Assembly (NCBI GenBank): GCA_965261015.1
Contig: CBDHCC010000001.1
Coordinates: forward strand, 1,612,001 to 1,676,000
Length of the DNA: 64,000 nt
Direction: 5' to 3'
Source: CBDHCC01 sp965261015
GTDB taxonomy: Bacteria; Pseudomonadota; Alphaproteobacteria; Sphingomonadales; Sphingomonadaceae
Below the pieces are notes generated by a model that was given only the letters and a program-made list of their open reading frames with translations, did not search any database and had not been told where the DNA came from. A program made the translations under genes and the position numbers. Shown one piece after another: positions 42,787-51,976 of the stretch (the first letter of the stretch is position 1; every line of letters starts with the position of its first letter).

Positions 42787-44158
42787 GGATCGCGTCCACG
42801 AACGACTGGAGCGAGCGATGGCCGGCGTAGGCGAGAGTGTCGCCCGGCTTGTCGACGCCGGCAGCTGGCAGCATCGGACCCAATGCGCTGGTAAAGCCCA
42901 GCTTGGCTGCCTCGCGCAGCCGCAGACTGGCATGGGCGACCGGCCGCACCTCGCCCGACAGCGCCACTTCGCCGAACACGACGCGGCGGGAAGGCAGCGG
43001 CCGTTCGGCGTGGGCGGACAACAGCGCCGCGGCCACCGCCAGGTCGGCGGCGGGATCGGCGATGCGATATCCCCCCGCGACATTCAGATAGACCTCTGAC
43101 CCCGAAAAACGCACGCCGCACCGCGCCTCCAGAACGGCGAGCAGCATGGACAGGCGACCGCCGTCCCAGCCGACGACCGACCGGCGCGGCGTCGCCCCGC
43201 TGGCGACCCGCACGGTCAACGCCTGCACCTCCACCAGCACGGGCCGCGTGCCCTCCAGCGCGGGGAAGACGGCGGCACCGGTGACATCGTCGGGGCGGTC
43301 CGTCAGAAAGAGGCTCGACGGGTTCGTGACCTCCGCCAGGCCACCCGCCTCCATCGCGAAGACCCCGATCTCCTCCGTGCCGCCAAAGCGGTTCTTGACC
43401 GTGCGCAGGATGCGATACTGGTGCGACCGCTCACCCTCGAACTGCAGCACGGTGTCGACCATATGCTCCAGGACCCGCGGTCCGGCGATCGAGCCGTCCT
43501 TGGTCACGTGGCCGACCAGCACTAGCGCCACGTCGCGCTCTTTCGCGAAGCGGATCAGCTCTCCCGCCGACGCGCGCACTTGACTGACCGTGCCTGGCGC
43601 CCCCTCGATCAGGTCGGAGTGCATCGTCTGGATCGAGTCGATCACCAGCAGCTTCAGATTGCTGGCGTCCGACAAGGTGGTCAGGATGTCGCGCACGGAG
43701 GTGGCGGAGGCGAGGCCCACTGGCGATTGGCCGAGGCCCAGCCGGCGCGCGCGAAGCCTGATCTGGTCGGCCGCTTCCTCGCCGGAGATGTACGCCACGG
43801 CGTCGGGACCTTGCGTGTCGGCCATGCGCGCCGCCGCTTGCAGCAGCAGGGTCGATTTCCCGATCCCGGGGTCACCGCCGATCAGGATGGCGGAGCCCTG
43901 GACGAACCCACCGCCCAGCGCCCGATCCAGCTCTCCGATCCCGGACGGCCGCCGATCCGGCAGCGCGGCGGCGCGGTCCAGCCGGTCGAGTCCCAGCCGT
44001 CGTCCCCCGCCCGACAGGTCGTGGACTTGGGCGAAGACGCTGGCGGGCGTCTCCTCCACGATCGTGTTCCATTCGCCGCAGTCGCCACACTGTCCCGCCC
44101 AGCGGGACGTCGACGTGCCGCACTGCTGACAGACATAGGCGCGACGGGCTTTGGCCAT
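42773..44158 (-). CDS. radA: DNA repair protein RadA
   Basis: RecA-like branch-migration helicase, 461 aa. It has an N-terminal zinc finger (CQQCGTSTSRWAGQCGDC), Walker A GGDPGIGKST, the RadA-specific KNRFGGTEE motif, and a C-terminal Lon-protease-like domain (VGWDGGRLSMLLAVLEARCGV, VFGEVALSGEVRPV). Start ATG 44158 gives MAKARRAYVCQQCG; the longer upstream frame lacks family similarity. Confidence 0.95.
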   Translation of the reverse strand: MAKARRAYVCQQCGTSTSRWAGQCGDCGEWNTIVEETPASVFAQVHDLSGGGRRLGLDRLDRAAALPDRRPSGIGELDRALGGGFVQGSAILIGGDPGIGKSTLLLQAAARMADTQGPDAVAYISGEEAADQIRLRARRLGLGQSPVGLASATSVRDILTTLSDASNLKLLVIDSIQTMHSDLIEGAPGTVSQVRASAGELIRFAKERDVALVLVGHVTKDGSIAGPRVLEHMVDTVLQFEGERSHQYRILRTVKNRFGGTEEIGVFAMEAGGLAEVTNPSSLFLTDRPDDVTGAAVFPALEGTRPVLVEVQALTVRVASGATPRRSVVGWDGGRLSMLLAVLEARCGVRFSGSEVYLNVAGGYRIADPAADLAVAAALLSAHAERPLPSRRVVFGEVALSGEVRPVAHASLRLREAAKLGFTSALGPMLPAAGVDKPGDTLAYAGHRSLQSFVDAILSRD

Positions 44159-44222
44159 GCGCCCTGCTAACGCCGCCACGGCGCAAGAACAAGCCGGGAA
44201 CAGCCACCGGGGGTGGATTGTG

Positions 44223-46526
44223 ATGGGAAGGCGTGCCACCGACTTTGCCATGAAAGAGCGTGAGTTGCGCCTGGCCCTGATCTGCTATGGCGGCGTCAGC
44301 CTGGCCGTGTACATGCACGGGATCACGCGCGAGGTCTGGCAGCTGGTCGCCGCCAGCCGGGCACAGGTCGACCGCGCGCCGGATGACGGTCCGATCCGAT
44401 CGATCTATCGAGAACTGCTGGACGCCGTGGAACGCCACGGTCAGCTGCGCCTGCGCGTCCTGAACGACATCATCGCCGGCGCCAGCGCCGGGGGCCTGAA
44501 CGGCATCTTCCTCGCCCGCGCGATCGCCACCGGCCAATCGTTGGCCCCCCTCACCCGCTTGTGGCTGGAAGGTGCCGATGTGGACCGCCTGATGGCGTCC
44601 GACGCCCGGCCGATCAGTCGCCTCACCAAGGCGTGGGCCACCCCGATCGCCTGGGCCGTGGCCCGCAGGCGGGGCGGTGCGGTGGAGGAGACCGTGTCCG
44701 AAGAGGCCAAGGCGGAGATCAGCGCGAAGCTGTCGCAATTCGTTCGCGGACGGTGGTTCGAGCCACCGTTCGGCGGCGACCGGTTCACGACGATGATCCT
44801 GGACGCGTTCGACGCGATGGCGGCCGCACCGGCCGGACCCCGGCTGCTACCTCCCGGACAGCCCCTGGACCTGTTCGTCACCGCGACCGACCTCTACGGC
44901 CAGCCCCAGCGGCTGACGCTCCACAGCCCGCCGGTCGTGGAGGAGCGGGAGCATCGGGTGACGTTCGCCTTCCGGGATGCCGCAGCGGCTGGTCTGGGTT
45001 CCACGGCCGCCCTGGCTCTGGCCGCGCGCGCGACCGCCAGCTTTCCGGGCGCGTTTCCGCCTATGACCGTCGCCGAACTCGACGCGGTGCTCGCTGAACG
45101 CGGTGCCGAATGGCCGACGCGGAAGGCCGATCTGTCGGCGCTGTTGCCGCGCCGGGCTGCCTCGGGGACGGCGGAGGAGGCATTGCTGATCGATGGGTCG
45201 ATCCTGACCAACGCGCCTTTCGCACCGGCGCTGGCCGCGCTCGTCAACCGCCCCGCCAAGCGCTCGGTCGACCGCCGGTTCGTCTATCTCGACCCCGCTC
45301 CGGGCCACAAGGCGATCGGGGGTTCGCGCGCGGACGGGGTGGCCGGGCCTGGCTTTTTCGCGACCATCTTCGCGGCGATCTCCACAATCCCGCGCGAACA
45401 GCCGATCCGCGACGATCTGGAAGCGATCGCGTCGCGCACCGACCGGATCGCCCGCCTTCGCCGCGTCATCGGCGCATTGACGCCGGAGGTGGAGCGCGAG
45501 GTGGATGAGGCGATCGGCCGGCCGCTCTTCTACAACCGACCCACGGGTCCTCGGCTGGAAAAGTGGAGTCGCACCGTCGCGGATCGGGCCAGCCACGGTT
45601 CCGAACTTGCGCACCGGAGTTATCAGGAGCTGCGGCTGAACGGCCTGTGCGAGTGGCTGGGGCTGCAACTGGCGACCGCTTCGACCGCCCAATCCCCTGG
45701 CGAAGTCACGAAACTCTTGTGGGCGGAGCTGCATGGCGCGGCCGAGCCTTTCCCCGATGCGCTGGACCGATTGGACCTGGGCTTCCGATCCCGACGGCTA
45801 CGCCATCTGTCCCGCGCCCTGGTTCGGGTGTCGGCCGAGCAGACCCAATCGACGAACGACTCCGAGCCACTGCGCGCGCTGGCGTTCGACGCGCTCAGCC
45901 GTCTTGCCGCAGTCCCGGATCGGGTCGGCGCGGACGCGTCGCTGGGTCGTCTGCTGGAAGACGGGTCGTCGGTCGCCTCCCTGATCGCGCGGGTGGGCGA
46001 GCTGTGCGACCTGCCCAGCTTTGACGCCTGGCTGTCCGGCGAGTTGGCCGCTCGCCTCACCACCTTGGAGACCCGCGCGCGCCAGACGCTGCTTCGCGCC
46101 TGGCTCGGCTTCATCGTACTCGACCGGGCGACCTTGCCGCTGCTGCAGGGAGAGGGCCTGGATGAGTTCGACGAGATCAAGGTGGATCGCATGTCGCCCG
46201 ACGACGCCGTCGCACTGAAGCCAGTCTCGCCCGACAGCCTGAAGGGTCTCGAGTTCAATCACTTCGGCGCGTTCTTCTCCCGCCGCTATCGCGAGAACGA
46301 CTATCTGTGGGGCCGGCTTCATGGGGCCGAGCGCATGGTCGACATCGTTCTGTCCACCCTGCCGCCCGGCGAGCAACCGCCCGCCGAATGGACCCGCTCG
46401 CTGAAGGGACGACTGCTCGCCGCCATCCTGGAGGAGGAGGCTCCGGCGCTGCGCCAGGTCAGCGCGCTGATCGCCGAACTGCACGCGGCCGCCCTAGTGC
46501 TGGCGGAGGGCGGATCATCCGACTAG
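44223..46526 (+). CDS. Patatin-like phospholipase family protein (long, DUF3376-type)
   Basis: 767 aa. The N-terminal patatin region starts LRLALICYGGVSLAVYMHG (oxyanion glycines) and continues to the nucleophile elbow AGASAGG with Ser88. The catalytic Asp is in LIDGSILTNAP. The C-terminal about 400 residues are helical (DUF3376-like), containing FGAFFSRRYRENDYLWGRLHGAERMVD. Lipid acyl hydrolase activity is inferred from the Ser-Asp dyad; substrate unknown. ATG 44223 is preferred over earlier codons because family similarity begins just after it. Confidence 0.86.
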   Translation: MGRRATDFAMKERELRLALICYGGVSLAVYMHGITREVWQLVAASRAQVDRAPDDGPIRSIYRELLDAVERHGQLRLRVLNDIIAGASAGGLNGIFLARAIATGQSLAPLTRLWLEGADVDRLMASDARPISRLTKAWATPIAWAVARRRGGAVEETVSEEAKAEISAKLSQFVRGRWFEPPFGGDRFTTMILDAFDAMAAAPAGPRLLPPGQPLDLFVTATDLYGQPQRLTLHSPPVVEEREHRVTFAFRDAAAAGLGSTAALALAARATASFPGAFPPMTVAELDAVLAERGAEWPTRKADLSALLPRRAASGTAEEALLIDGSILTNAPFAPALAALVNRPAKRSVDRRFVYLDPAPGHKAIGGSRADGVAGPGFFATIFAAISTIPREQPIRDDLEAIASRTDRIARLRRVIGALTPEVEREVDEAIGRPLFYNRPTGPRLEKWSRTVADRASHGSELAHRSYQELRLNGLCEWLGLQLATASTAQSPGEVTKLLWAELHGAAEPFPDALDRLDLGFRSRRLRHLSRALVRVSAEQTQSTNDSEPLRALAFDALSRLAAVPDRVGADASLGRLLEDGSSVASLIARVGELCDLPSFDAWLSGELAARLTTLETRARQTLLRAWLGFIVLDRATLPLLQGEGLDEFDEIKVDRMSPDDAVALKPVSPDSLKGLEFNHFGAFFSRRYRENDYLWGRLHGAERMVDIVLSTLPPGEQPPAEWTRSLKGRLLAAILEEEAPALRQVSALIAELHAAALVLAEGGSSD

Positions 46527-46560
46527 AAGCCGGTGCAACCATCCGTTGGGGAGAGTGGCC

Positions 46561-46977
46561 GTGCAATTCTTAAAGACGCTGTTCTGGGTGCTGGTCGCGG
46601 TCGTGCTGGCCGTGTTCGCGTTCAACAACTGGACGCCGGTCGAGATCAATCTGTGGCGCAATCTGCGGATGGACACGTTCCTGCCGCTGCTGGTGATCGG
46701 CGCTTTCGTCGTCGGCGTGCTGCTCGTCTGGCTGCCGCACCGGGCCAGCGTCTGGAGCTGGCGGCGGAAGGTCGCGACGACCGAGCGCAAATTGGCCGAC
46801 GAGCGAGAGCAGCGCATCCGGGCCGAGGAGTCCGTTGCGGTGCGCGACGATCGGATCGGCGGCGTGACGAGCGACCGCGTGGTCACGGACCGCGATCATG
46901 TGGAGGTGGTGGATCGTCCCATCCTGGACGCCGATGGTCGCGTCGTGGGTCACGAGCGTGACGTGACCCGCAGCTGA
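46561..46977 (+). CDS. LapA-domain (DUF1049) inner-membrane protein
   Basis: 138 aa with two transmembrane helices, TLFWVLVAVVLAVFAFNNW (about 5-23) and TFLPLLVIGAFVVGVLLVWLP (about 38-58). A cytoplasmic coiled-coil/charged tail follows, rich in Asp/Arg/Val (DRIGGVTSDRVVTDRDHVEVVD), unlike E. coli LapA. The FNNWTPVEINLW segment is the LapA signature. GTG start follows GGGGAG. It lies six bases before pyrF, so it leads the pyrF-to-folC operon. Confidence 0.8.
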   Translation: MQFLKTLFWVLVAVVLAVFAFNNWTPVEINLWRNLRMDTFLPLLVIGAFVVGVLLVWLPHRASVWSWRRKVATTERKLADEREQRIRAEESVAVRDDRIGGVTSDRVVTDRDHVEVVDRPILDADGRVVGHERDVTRS

Positions 46978-46983
46978 TCGGCG

Positions 46984-47667
46984 ATGGCCAATCCGCTGTT
47001 CCTGGCGCTCGACACCCCGAGCGTCGAGCAGGCTCTCGCTTGGACCACGGCGGTCCGCCGGCACATCGGCGGGGTCAAGGTCGGGCTGGAGCTGTTCGGC
47101 GCGGCCGGTCCGCAGGGACTGCGCCGGATCGCGGAGGTGGGTCTGCCCGTGTTCCTGGACCTCAAATTCCACGACATTCCGAACACGGTCGGCAAGGCGG
47201 TCGCCGCCGTGGCACCTTTGAATCCATTCATTCTGACGGTGCACGCGCAGGGTGGCGAAGCGATGATGCGCGCCGCGCGTGCCGCGGCCCCCGCCTCGTG
47301 TCGCGTGGTTGCCGTTACGGTGCTGACATCGCTGGACGACGCCGACCTCTCCACCCTCGGGATGCCTGACGGCACTCAGCCTCAAGTCGCGCGGCTTGCC
47401 GCGGTCGCACGGGCGGCGACCCTGGACGGCGTGGTGTGTTCCGGCACGGAAGTGGCGGCCAGGAGGGTGGCGTGGCCGGACGGGCTGTTCGTGGTGCCCG
47501 GATTGCGTACCGAGGGCGGAGCCACGGCGGACCAGAAGCGCACCATGACGCCCGCCCGCGCGCTGGCGGACGGTGCCGGCGTGCTCGTCGTGGGCCGACC
47601 GATCACTGACGCGCCCGACCCCGCTGCCGCAGCGCGCGCGATCGCGGAGTCGCTCGCGCTCCCATGA
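46984..47667 (+). CDS. pyrF: Orotidine 5'-phosphate decarboxylase
   Basis: Last step of UMP synthesis, 227 aa. It has LALDTPSVEQALAW, GGVKVGLELFG, the catalytic FLDLKFHDIPNTVGKAV (Lys/Asp network), VPGLRTEGGATADQKR and LVVGRPITDAPDP. Its stop overlaps the zinc-ribbon/TonB-like gene by ATGA. Confidence 0.95.
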   Translation: MANPLFLALDTPSVEQALAWTTAVRRHIGGVKVGLELFGAAGPQGLRRIAEVGLPVFLDLKFHDIPNTVGKAVAAVAPLNPFILTVHAQGGEAMMRAARAAAPASCRVVAVTVLTSLDDADLSTLGMPDGTQPQVARLAAVARAATLDGVVCSGTEVAARRVAWPDGLFVVPGLRTEGGATADQKRTMTPARALADGAGVLVVGRPITDAPDPAAAARAIAESLALP

Positions 47668-48221
47668 CCTGGCTGGCGCGTTGTCGGACCTGCGACGCCG
47701 TTCAGCCGGCTTTCCCCGACGGTGCCCTGTCCTCGTGCCTGCACTGCGGCGGCGGACCCTTGGCGCTTGTCCGTCCGTCACGACCGATCCGTCAAAGCGA
47801 CCCGCGCCCGCTTCACGGACTGGCCGCGATATTGGTCTTGGCCGCGACGGCCCTGGCCTGGACGGCGATCGCCGAATGGTGGACCGGAGAGGTCGGGAGA
47901 GAGACCGTCGTCGAGCACCAGTCTGTTTGGCCGCGCGCCGACACGCCGCCCCGGCTTTTGTCCATCGGGATGTCGGACGCCGATTACCTCAGAGAGGCGA
48001 TCCGACGGGGAGAGCACGGGACGATCCAGCTGCACCTGTTGATTTCGGCCCAAAGCCATGTGGCCAAATGTGAAATTTCGCGCACCAGCGGCTCCCAGAT
48101 CCTGGATCGCGCCGCGTGCGCCGGGATCCGGAGCGCCAGTTTCGCGCCCGGTCGCGCCGCCGACGGATCGGCCGAAGCCAGCAGCGTCACCGTGCCGATC
48201 ACCTGGCGCCTGCCGACATGA
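47664..48221 (+). CDS. Zinc-ribbon, single-TM, TonB-C-like protein
   Basis: 185 aa with three parts. First is a zinc ribbon at the N-terminus (Cys7, Cys10, Cys25, Cys28; CRTC and CLHC). One transmembrane helix follows (about 50-70). Last is a periplasmic C-terminal domain resembling TonB_C: TIQLHLLISAQSHVAKCEISRTSGSQILDRAACAGIRSASFAPGRAADG. The usual proline-rich TonB linker and N-terminal anchor are replaced by the ribbon. No function is known. It overlaps pyrF and trpF by 4 bases each, so it is firmly within the operon. Confidence 0.78.
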   Translation: MTWLARCRTCDAVQPAFPDGALSSCLHCGGGPLALVRPSRPIRQSDPRPLHGLAAILVLAATALAWTAIAEWWTGEVGRETVVEHQSVWPRADTPPRLLSIGMSDADYLREAIRRGEHGTIQLHLLISAQSHVAKCEISRTSGSQILDRAACAGIRSASFAPGRAADGSAEASSVTVPITWRLPT

Positions 48222-48844
48222 TCCGCGCCAAGGTTTGTGGGCTGTCGACGCTCGACGCGCTTGATGCCGCCGCCCGTCACGGAGCCAGCCATGTCGGCTT
48301 CGTCCATCACCAGGCCAGCCCGCGCCACCTGCCGCTCGCCGACATGACCGCTCTCGTCGCCAGCACCGCGCCGGGTGTGGCGAGCGTGGCGGTCGTGGTC
48401 GACCCGGACGACGACATGCTGGACGCTCTGATAGGCGTCGCGCCCGACGTGCTCCAGGTTCACCGAGTGGCGGAGGAGCGGGTGCGGGCGATCCGCGCGC
48501 GATGGACGGGCGGTCTGTGGGTCGGGCTGCCGGTGCGCGACGCCACCCACGTCGCTGTCGCCGAGGCCTATGCGCCGCAGGTCGACCGCGTGCTGTTCGA
48601 CGCGCCCACCGACCCGCTGGAGGTGCCCGGCGGCACCGGGCGGTCGTTCGACTGGACGGTCTTGCGCCGGTCACCGCCGACCGTGCCGTGGGTGCTGTCC
48701 GGCGGACTGACGCCGGCGAACGTCCGCCGCGCGATCGCCGCCGCCGGTGCCGACTTCGTGGACGTGTCCTCCGGCGTCGAGAGCGCGCCCGGCGTCAAGG
48801 ATGTGGACAAGATCGCCGCCTTCCTTACAGCCTGCGGGCGATGA
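48218..48844 (+). CDS. trpF: Phosphoribosylanthranilate isomerase
   Basis: Tryptophan synthesis TIM barrel, 208 aa. KVCGLSTLDALDAA (catalytic Cys7), HVGFVHHQASPRHL, VVVDPDDDML, LQVHRVAEE in place of the more usual LQLHG, LFDAP and the phosphate loop VLSGGLTPANV are visible, ending VDVSSGVESAPGVKD. ATGA overlaps on both sides. Confidence 0.93.
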   Translation: MIRAKVCGLSTLDALDAAARHGASHVGFVHHQASPRHLPLADMTALVASTAPGVASVAVVVDPDDDMLDALIGVAPDVLQVHRVAEERVRAIRARWTGGLWVGLPVRDATHVAVAEAYAPQVDRVLFDAPTDPLEVPGGTGRSFDWTVLRRSPPTVPWVLSGGLTPANVRRAIAAAGADFVDVSSGVESAPGVKDVDKIAAFLTACGR

Positions 48845-50076
48845 ACGCGCCCCTAAAGAACAGCTTCTCCTCCGGCCCCGACGCACGCGGGCATTTCGGC
48901 GATTATGGCGGCCGCTACGTCGCCGAGACGCTGATGCCGCTGATCCTGGAGCTGGAGGCCGCCTGGGGAGCGGCGAAGGAGGACCCGGCGTTCCAGGCGG
49001 AGCTGGACGACCTGCTGGCGCACTATGTCGGCCGCCCCTCGCCGCTCTACTACGCCGACCGGCTGACCGATCACATCCGCGCGTCGGCCGATGACGGGAT
49101 GGGCGCGCAGGTGTGGTTCAAGCGCGATGAGCTGAACCACACCGGCGCGCACAAGATCAACAACTGCGTCGGCCAGATCCTGCTCGCCCGGCGGATGGGC
49201 AAGACGCGGATCATTGCGGAGACGGGGGCCGGTCAGCACGGTGTCGCCACCGCCACCGTCGCCGCGCGCTTCGGCCTGCCCTGCGTCATCTACATGGGCG
49301 CGCGCGACATGGAGCGCCAGCAGCCCAACGTGTTCCGCATGAAGCTGCTCGGCGCGCAGGTGATCGGCGTGGAGTCCGGCGCGCGGACGCTCAAGGATGC
49401 GATGAACGACGCGATGCGCGACTGGGTCGCCAACGTCCACGACACCTTTTACCTCATCGGCACGGCGGCCGGCCCCCACCCCTACCCCGCGCTGGTCCGC
49501 GACTTCCAGAGCGTGATCGGACGCGAGGCACGCGAGCAGATGCTGGATCGGATCGGCCGCCTGCCCGACCTGCTGGTCGCCGCGATCGGTGGCGGGTCGA
49601 ACGCCATCGGCCTGTTCCACCCGTTCCTGGAGGACGAGGGCGTCGCCATGCTGGGGGTGGAGGCCGCCGGCGAGGGGCTGCACGCCAAGCACGCCGCGTC
49701 GCTCACCGGCGGGTCGCCCGGCGTGCTGCACGGCAACCGCACCTACCTTTTGCAGGACGAGGACGGGCAGATCACGGAGGCGCACTCGATCTCCGCCGGG
49801 CTGGACTATCCCGGCATCGGGCCGGAGCACGCCTGGCTGAAGGACATCGGCCGAGTGGAGTACACGGCGGTGACGGACGTGGCCGCGCTCGACGCCTTCC
49901 AGCTCCTCTGCCGGACGGAAGGGATTATCCCCGCGTTGGAACCGGCCCACGCCATCGCCGCCGTGGTGGACCGCGCGCGTGAGATGCCGAAGGATGCGGT
50001 GGTGCTGGCCAACCTGTGCGGGCGCGGGGACAAGGACATCTTCACCGTGGCCGAGGCGCTGGGGGCGGGGTTGTGA
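48841..50076 (+). CDS. trpB: Tryptophan synthase beta chain
   Basis: 411 aa PLP enzyme joining indole and serine. The PLP lysine Lys105 is in NHTGAHKINN. ETGAGQHGVATATVAARFG, the phosphate loop IGGGSNAIG and the C-terminal NLCGRGDKDIFTV follow. Immediately downstream, overlapping as GTGA, is an unrelated small membrane gene instead of trpA. Confidence 0.97.
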   Translation: MNAPLKNSFSSGPDARGHFGDYGGRYVAETLMPLILELEAAWGAAKEDPAFQAELDDLLAHYVGRPSPLYYADRLTDHIRASADDGMGAQVWFKRDELNHTGAHKINNCVGQILLARRMGKTRIIAETGAGQHGVATATVAARFGLPCVIYMGARDMERQQPNVFRMKLLGAQVIGVESGARTLKDAMNDAMRDWVANVHDTFYLIGTAAGPHPYPALVRDFQSVIGREAREQMLDRIGRLPDLLVAAIGGGSNAIGLFHPFLEDEGVAMLGVEAAGEGLHAKHAASLTGGSPGVLHGNRTYLLQDEDGQITEAHSISAGLDYPGIGPEHAWLKDIGRVEYTAVTDVAALDAFQLLCRTEGIIPALEPAHAIAAVVDRAREMPKDAVVLANLCGRGDKDIFTVAEALGAGL

Positions 50077-50318
50077 AGCGCTGGTTGAGGAACTGGTTGC
50101 TTGCAACAGACCAACCGACCCGGCGCTTGACTAAGCGTGAGGCGTTACAGTCTGGTCTGCTGGTCCTACTATTAGCTCCGTTCGCTTATGCCTTCACCTG
50201 CTGGATGTCGGGCGATCAGTTCAGACTGTTCACTGCTGGCCTAGTCGCGCTCGGCTCTGCCATTTTCATGTTTGTTGCAGGACAGATATTCCCAATTCTC
50301 CTTATCGATCGAGACTGA
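50073..50318 (+). CDS. Unrecognised small membrane protein between trpB and trpA, AT-richer
   Basis: 81 aa. A basic N-terminus (KRWLRNWLLATDQPTRRLTKRE) is followed by two transmembrane helices, at about 26-44 and 50-75. I recognise no family. GC content is about 55 percent against well over 65 percent in trpB and trpA, with codons such as TTA, CTA and ATA rare elsewhere here, which suggests an acquired or young gene. The start overlaps trpB (GTGA) and the stop shares TGATG with trpA, so it preserves coupling of the operon it interrupts. Confidence 0.7.
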   Translation: MKRWLRNWLLATDQPTRRLTKREALQSGLLVLLLAPFAYAFTCWMSGDQFRLFTAGLVALGSAIFMFVAGQIFPILLIDRD

Positions 50319-51100
50319 TGCGCCTCGCATTCGCCAACCCCCACCCCGCTCTCGTCACCTTTCTCACCGCGGGCGACCCGTCGGTCGCCGCCACCCCCGC
50401 TCTCCTAGATGCACTGGTCGAGGGCGGGGCGGACGTGGTGGAGTTGGGGATGCCGTTCACCGACCCGATGGCGGACGGTCCGGCGATCCAGGCGGCCAAT
50501 CTGCGGTCGCTCGCCGGCGGCACCACGACCGCCGACATCCTGTCCATTGCGGCCGAGTTCACGCGGCGGCATTCCACGGTCCCCCTCGTCCTGATGGGCT
50601 ATGCCAACCCCATGATCCGGCGCGGGGCGGAGTGGTTCGCGCGGGCCTGCGCCGATGCGGGCGTGGCCGGCGTGATCTGCGTCGACCTGCCGCCGGAGGA
50701 GGATGATAAGCTGTCCGCCACGCTGCGCGCCCACGACGTCGCCCCCATTCGCCTCGCCACGCCGACCACCGACGCCGCCCGCCTGCCGCGTGTGCTCCAA
50801 GGAGCGGAAGGCTTCCTCTACTACGTCTCGGTCGCCGGCATCACCGGCAGCCAGCAGGCCGCCGCCGCCGACACCCGCGCGGCCGTCGAGCGCCTCAAGG
50901 CGACCACCGAGCTTCCGGTGGCCGTCGGCTTCGGCATCCGCACTCCGGCCCAAGCGGCAGAGGTCGGGCGGTTCGCGGACGGGGTGGTCGTCGGTTCCGC
51001 GCTGGTCGACATCGTCGCCCAACACGGCGAAAACGCGGCCGAGCCGCTGCGCGACGCCGTCGCCGCCCTGTCCCATGCGCTGAAGGAGTGCCGCCGATGA
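50318..51100 (+). CDS. trpA: Tryptophan synthase alpha chain
   Basis: 260 aa TIM barrel. Catalytic Glu42 and Asp53 are in VVELGMPFTDPMADGP, followed by PLVLMGYANPM, GVICVDLPPEE, FLYYVSVAGITGSQ and VGFGIRTPAQA. The start is the ATG in TGATG shared with the preceding small gene. ATGA overlap with accD. Confidence 0.97.
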   Translation: MRLAFANPHPALVTFLTAGDPSVAATPALLDALVEGGADVVELGMPFTDPMADGPAIQAANLRSLAGGTTTADILSIAAEFTRRHSTVPLVLMGYANPMIRRGAEWFARACADAGVAGVICVDLPPEEDDKLSATLRAHDVAPIRLATPTTDAARLPRVLQGAEGFLYYVSVAGITGSQQAAAADTRAAVERLKATTELPVAVGFGIRTPAQAAEVGRFADGVVVGSALVDIVAQHGENAAEPLRDAVAALSHALKECRR

Positions 51101-51954
51101 GCTGGATCAACTCGGTCCGCAACGCCATTCCGTTCCTGCCCAAGCGGGAGACGCCGGACGCGTTGTGGGACAAATGCGGCCAGTGCGGCCAGATGATCTT
51201 TCGCAAGGAGCTGGAAGAGAACGGCTTCGTCTGCCCGCAATGCGACCACCACCACCGGATCGGCCCGCCCGTGCGCTTTCGCCAGCTGTTCGACGAGGGC
51301 AGCTGGTCGACGCTCGCCAGCCCGCGCACGACCGACGACCCGCTGAAGTTCCGCGATACGAAGCGCTATTCCGAACGGCTGAAGACCGCGCGCGCCGCGA
51401 CGGGGGAGCCGGACGCGCTCTTGAACGGCGAGGGTCTGATCAAAGGCTACAAGGCCGTCGTCGGGGTCCAGGACTTCGCCTTCATGGGCGGATCGATGGG
51501 CACCGCGCTCGGCGCCGCTTTCGTCGAGGGGGTGCGCCACGCGGTCCAGGCGCGCTGTCCCTACATCATCCTGACCGCGTCGGGCGGCGCGCGGATGCAG
51601 GAGGGCACGCTGTCGCTGATGCAGATGCCGCGCACGACCGTGGCCATCCAGGAACTGCACGAACACGGCCTGCCCTACATCGTCGTGCTGACCGACCCCA
51701 CCACCGGTGGCGTCACCGCCAGCTATGCCATGCTGGGCGACGTGCAGATCGCCGAGCCGAACGCGCTGATCGGCTTTGCCGGCCAGCGGGTGATCCAGGA
51801 CACGATCCGCGAGACGCTGCCCGAGGGGTTCCAGCGGTCCGAGTACCTGCTGGATCACGGAATGCTGGACATGGTGGTTCACCGCCACGATCTGCGCGAC
51901 CGATTGGCGACGCTGATCGGCTATCTGTGCGGTGGCACGGCCCAGGCGGCCTGA
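51097..51954 (+). CDS. accD: Acetyl-CoA carboxylase carboxyltransferase subunit beta
   Basis: 285 aa. The N-terminal zinc ribbon has Cys27, Cys30, Cys46 and Cys49 (CGQC...CPQC). The carboxyltransferase core follows: GQDFAFMGGSMG-like VQDFAFMGGSMGTALG, IILTASGGARMQEG, LTDPTTGGVTASYAMLGD and GFAGQRVI. It pairs with AccA encoded elsewhere for malonyl-CoA synthesis. The trpA-accD-folC order is conserved in many bacteria. Confidence 0.97.
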   Translation: MSWINSVRNAIPFLPKRETPDALWDKCGQCGQMIFRKELEENGFVCPQCDHHHRIGPPVRFRQLFDEGSWSTLASPRTTDDPLKFRDTKRYSERLKTARAATGEPDALLNGEGLIKGYKAVVGVQDFAFMGGSMGTALGAAFVEGVRHAVQARCPYIILTASGGARMQEGTLSLMQMPRTTVAIQELHEHGLPYIVVLTDPTTGGVTASYAMLGDVQIAEPNALIGFAGQRVIQDTIRETLPEGFQRSEYLLDHGMLDMVVHRHDLRDRLATLIGYLCGGTAQAA

Positions 51955-51976
51955 AGCCGCACCCGTCGGCCCGGTC

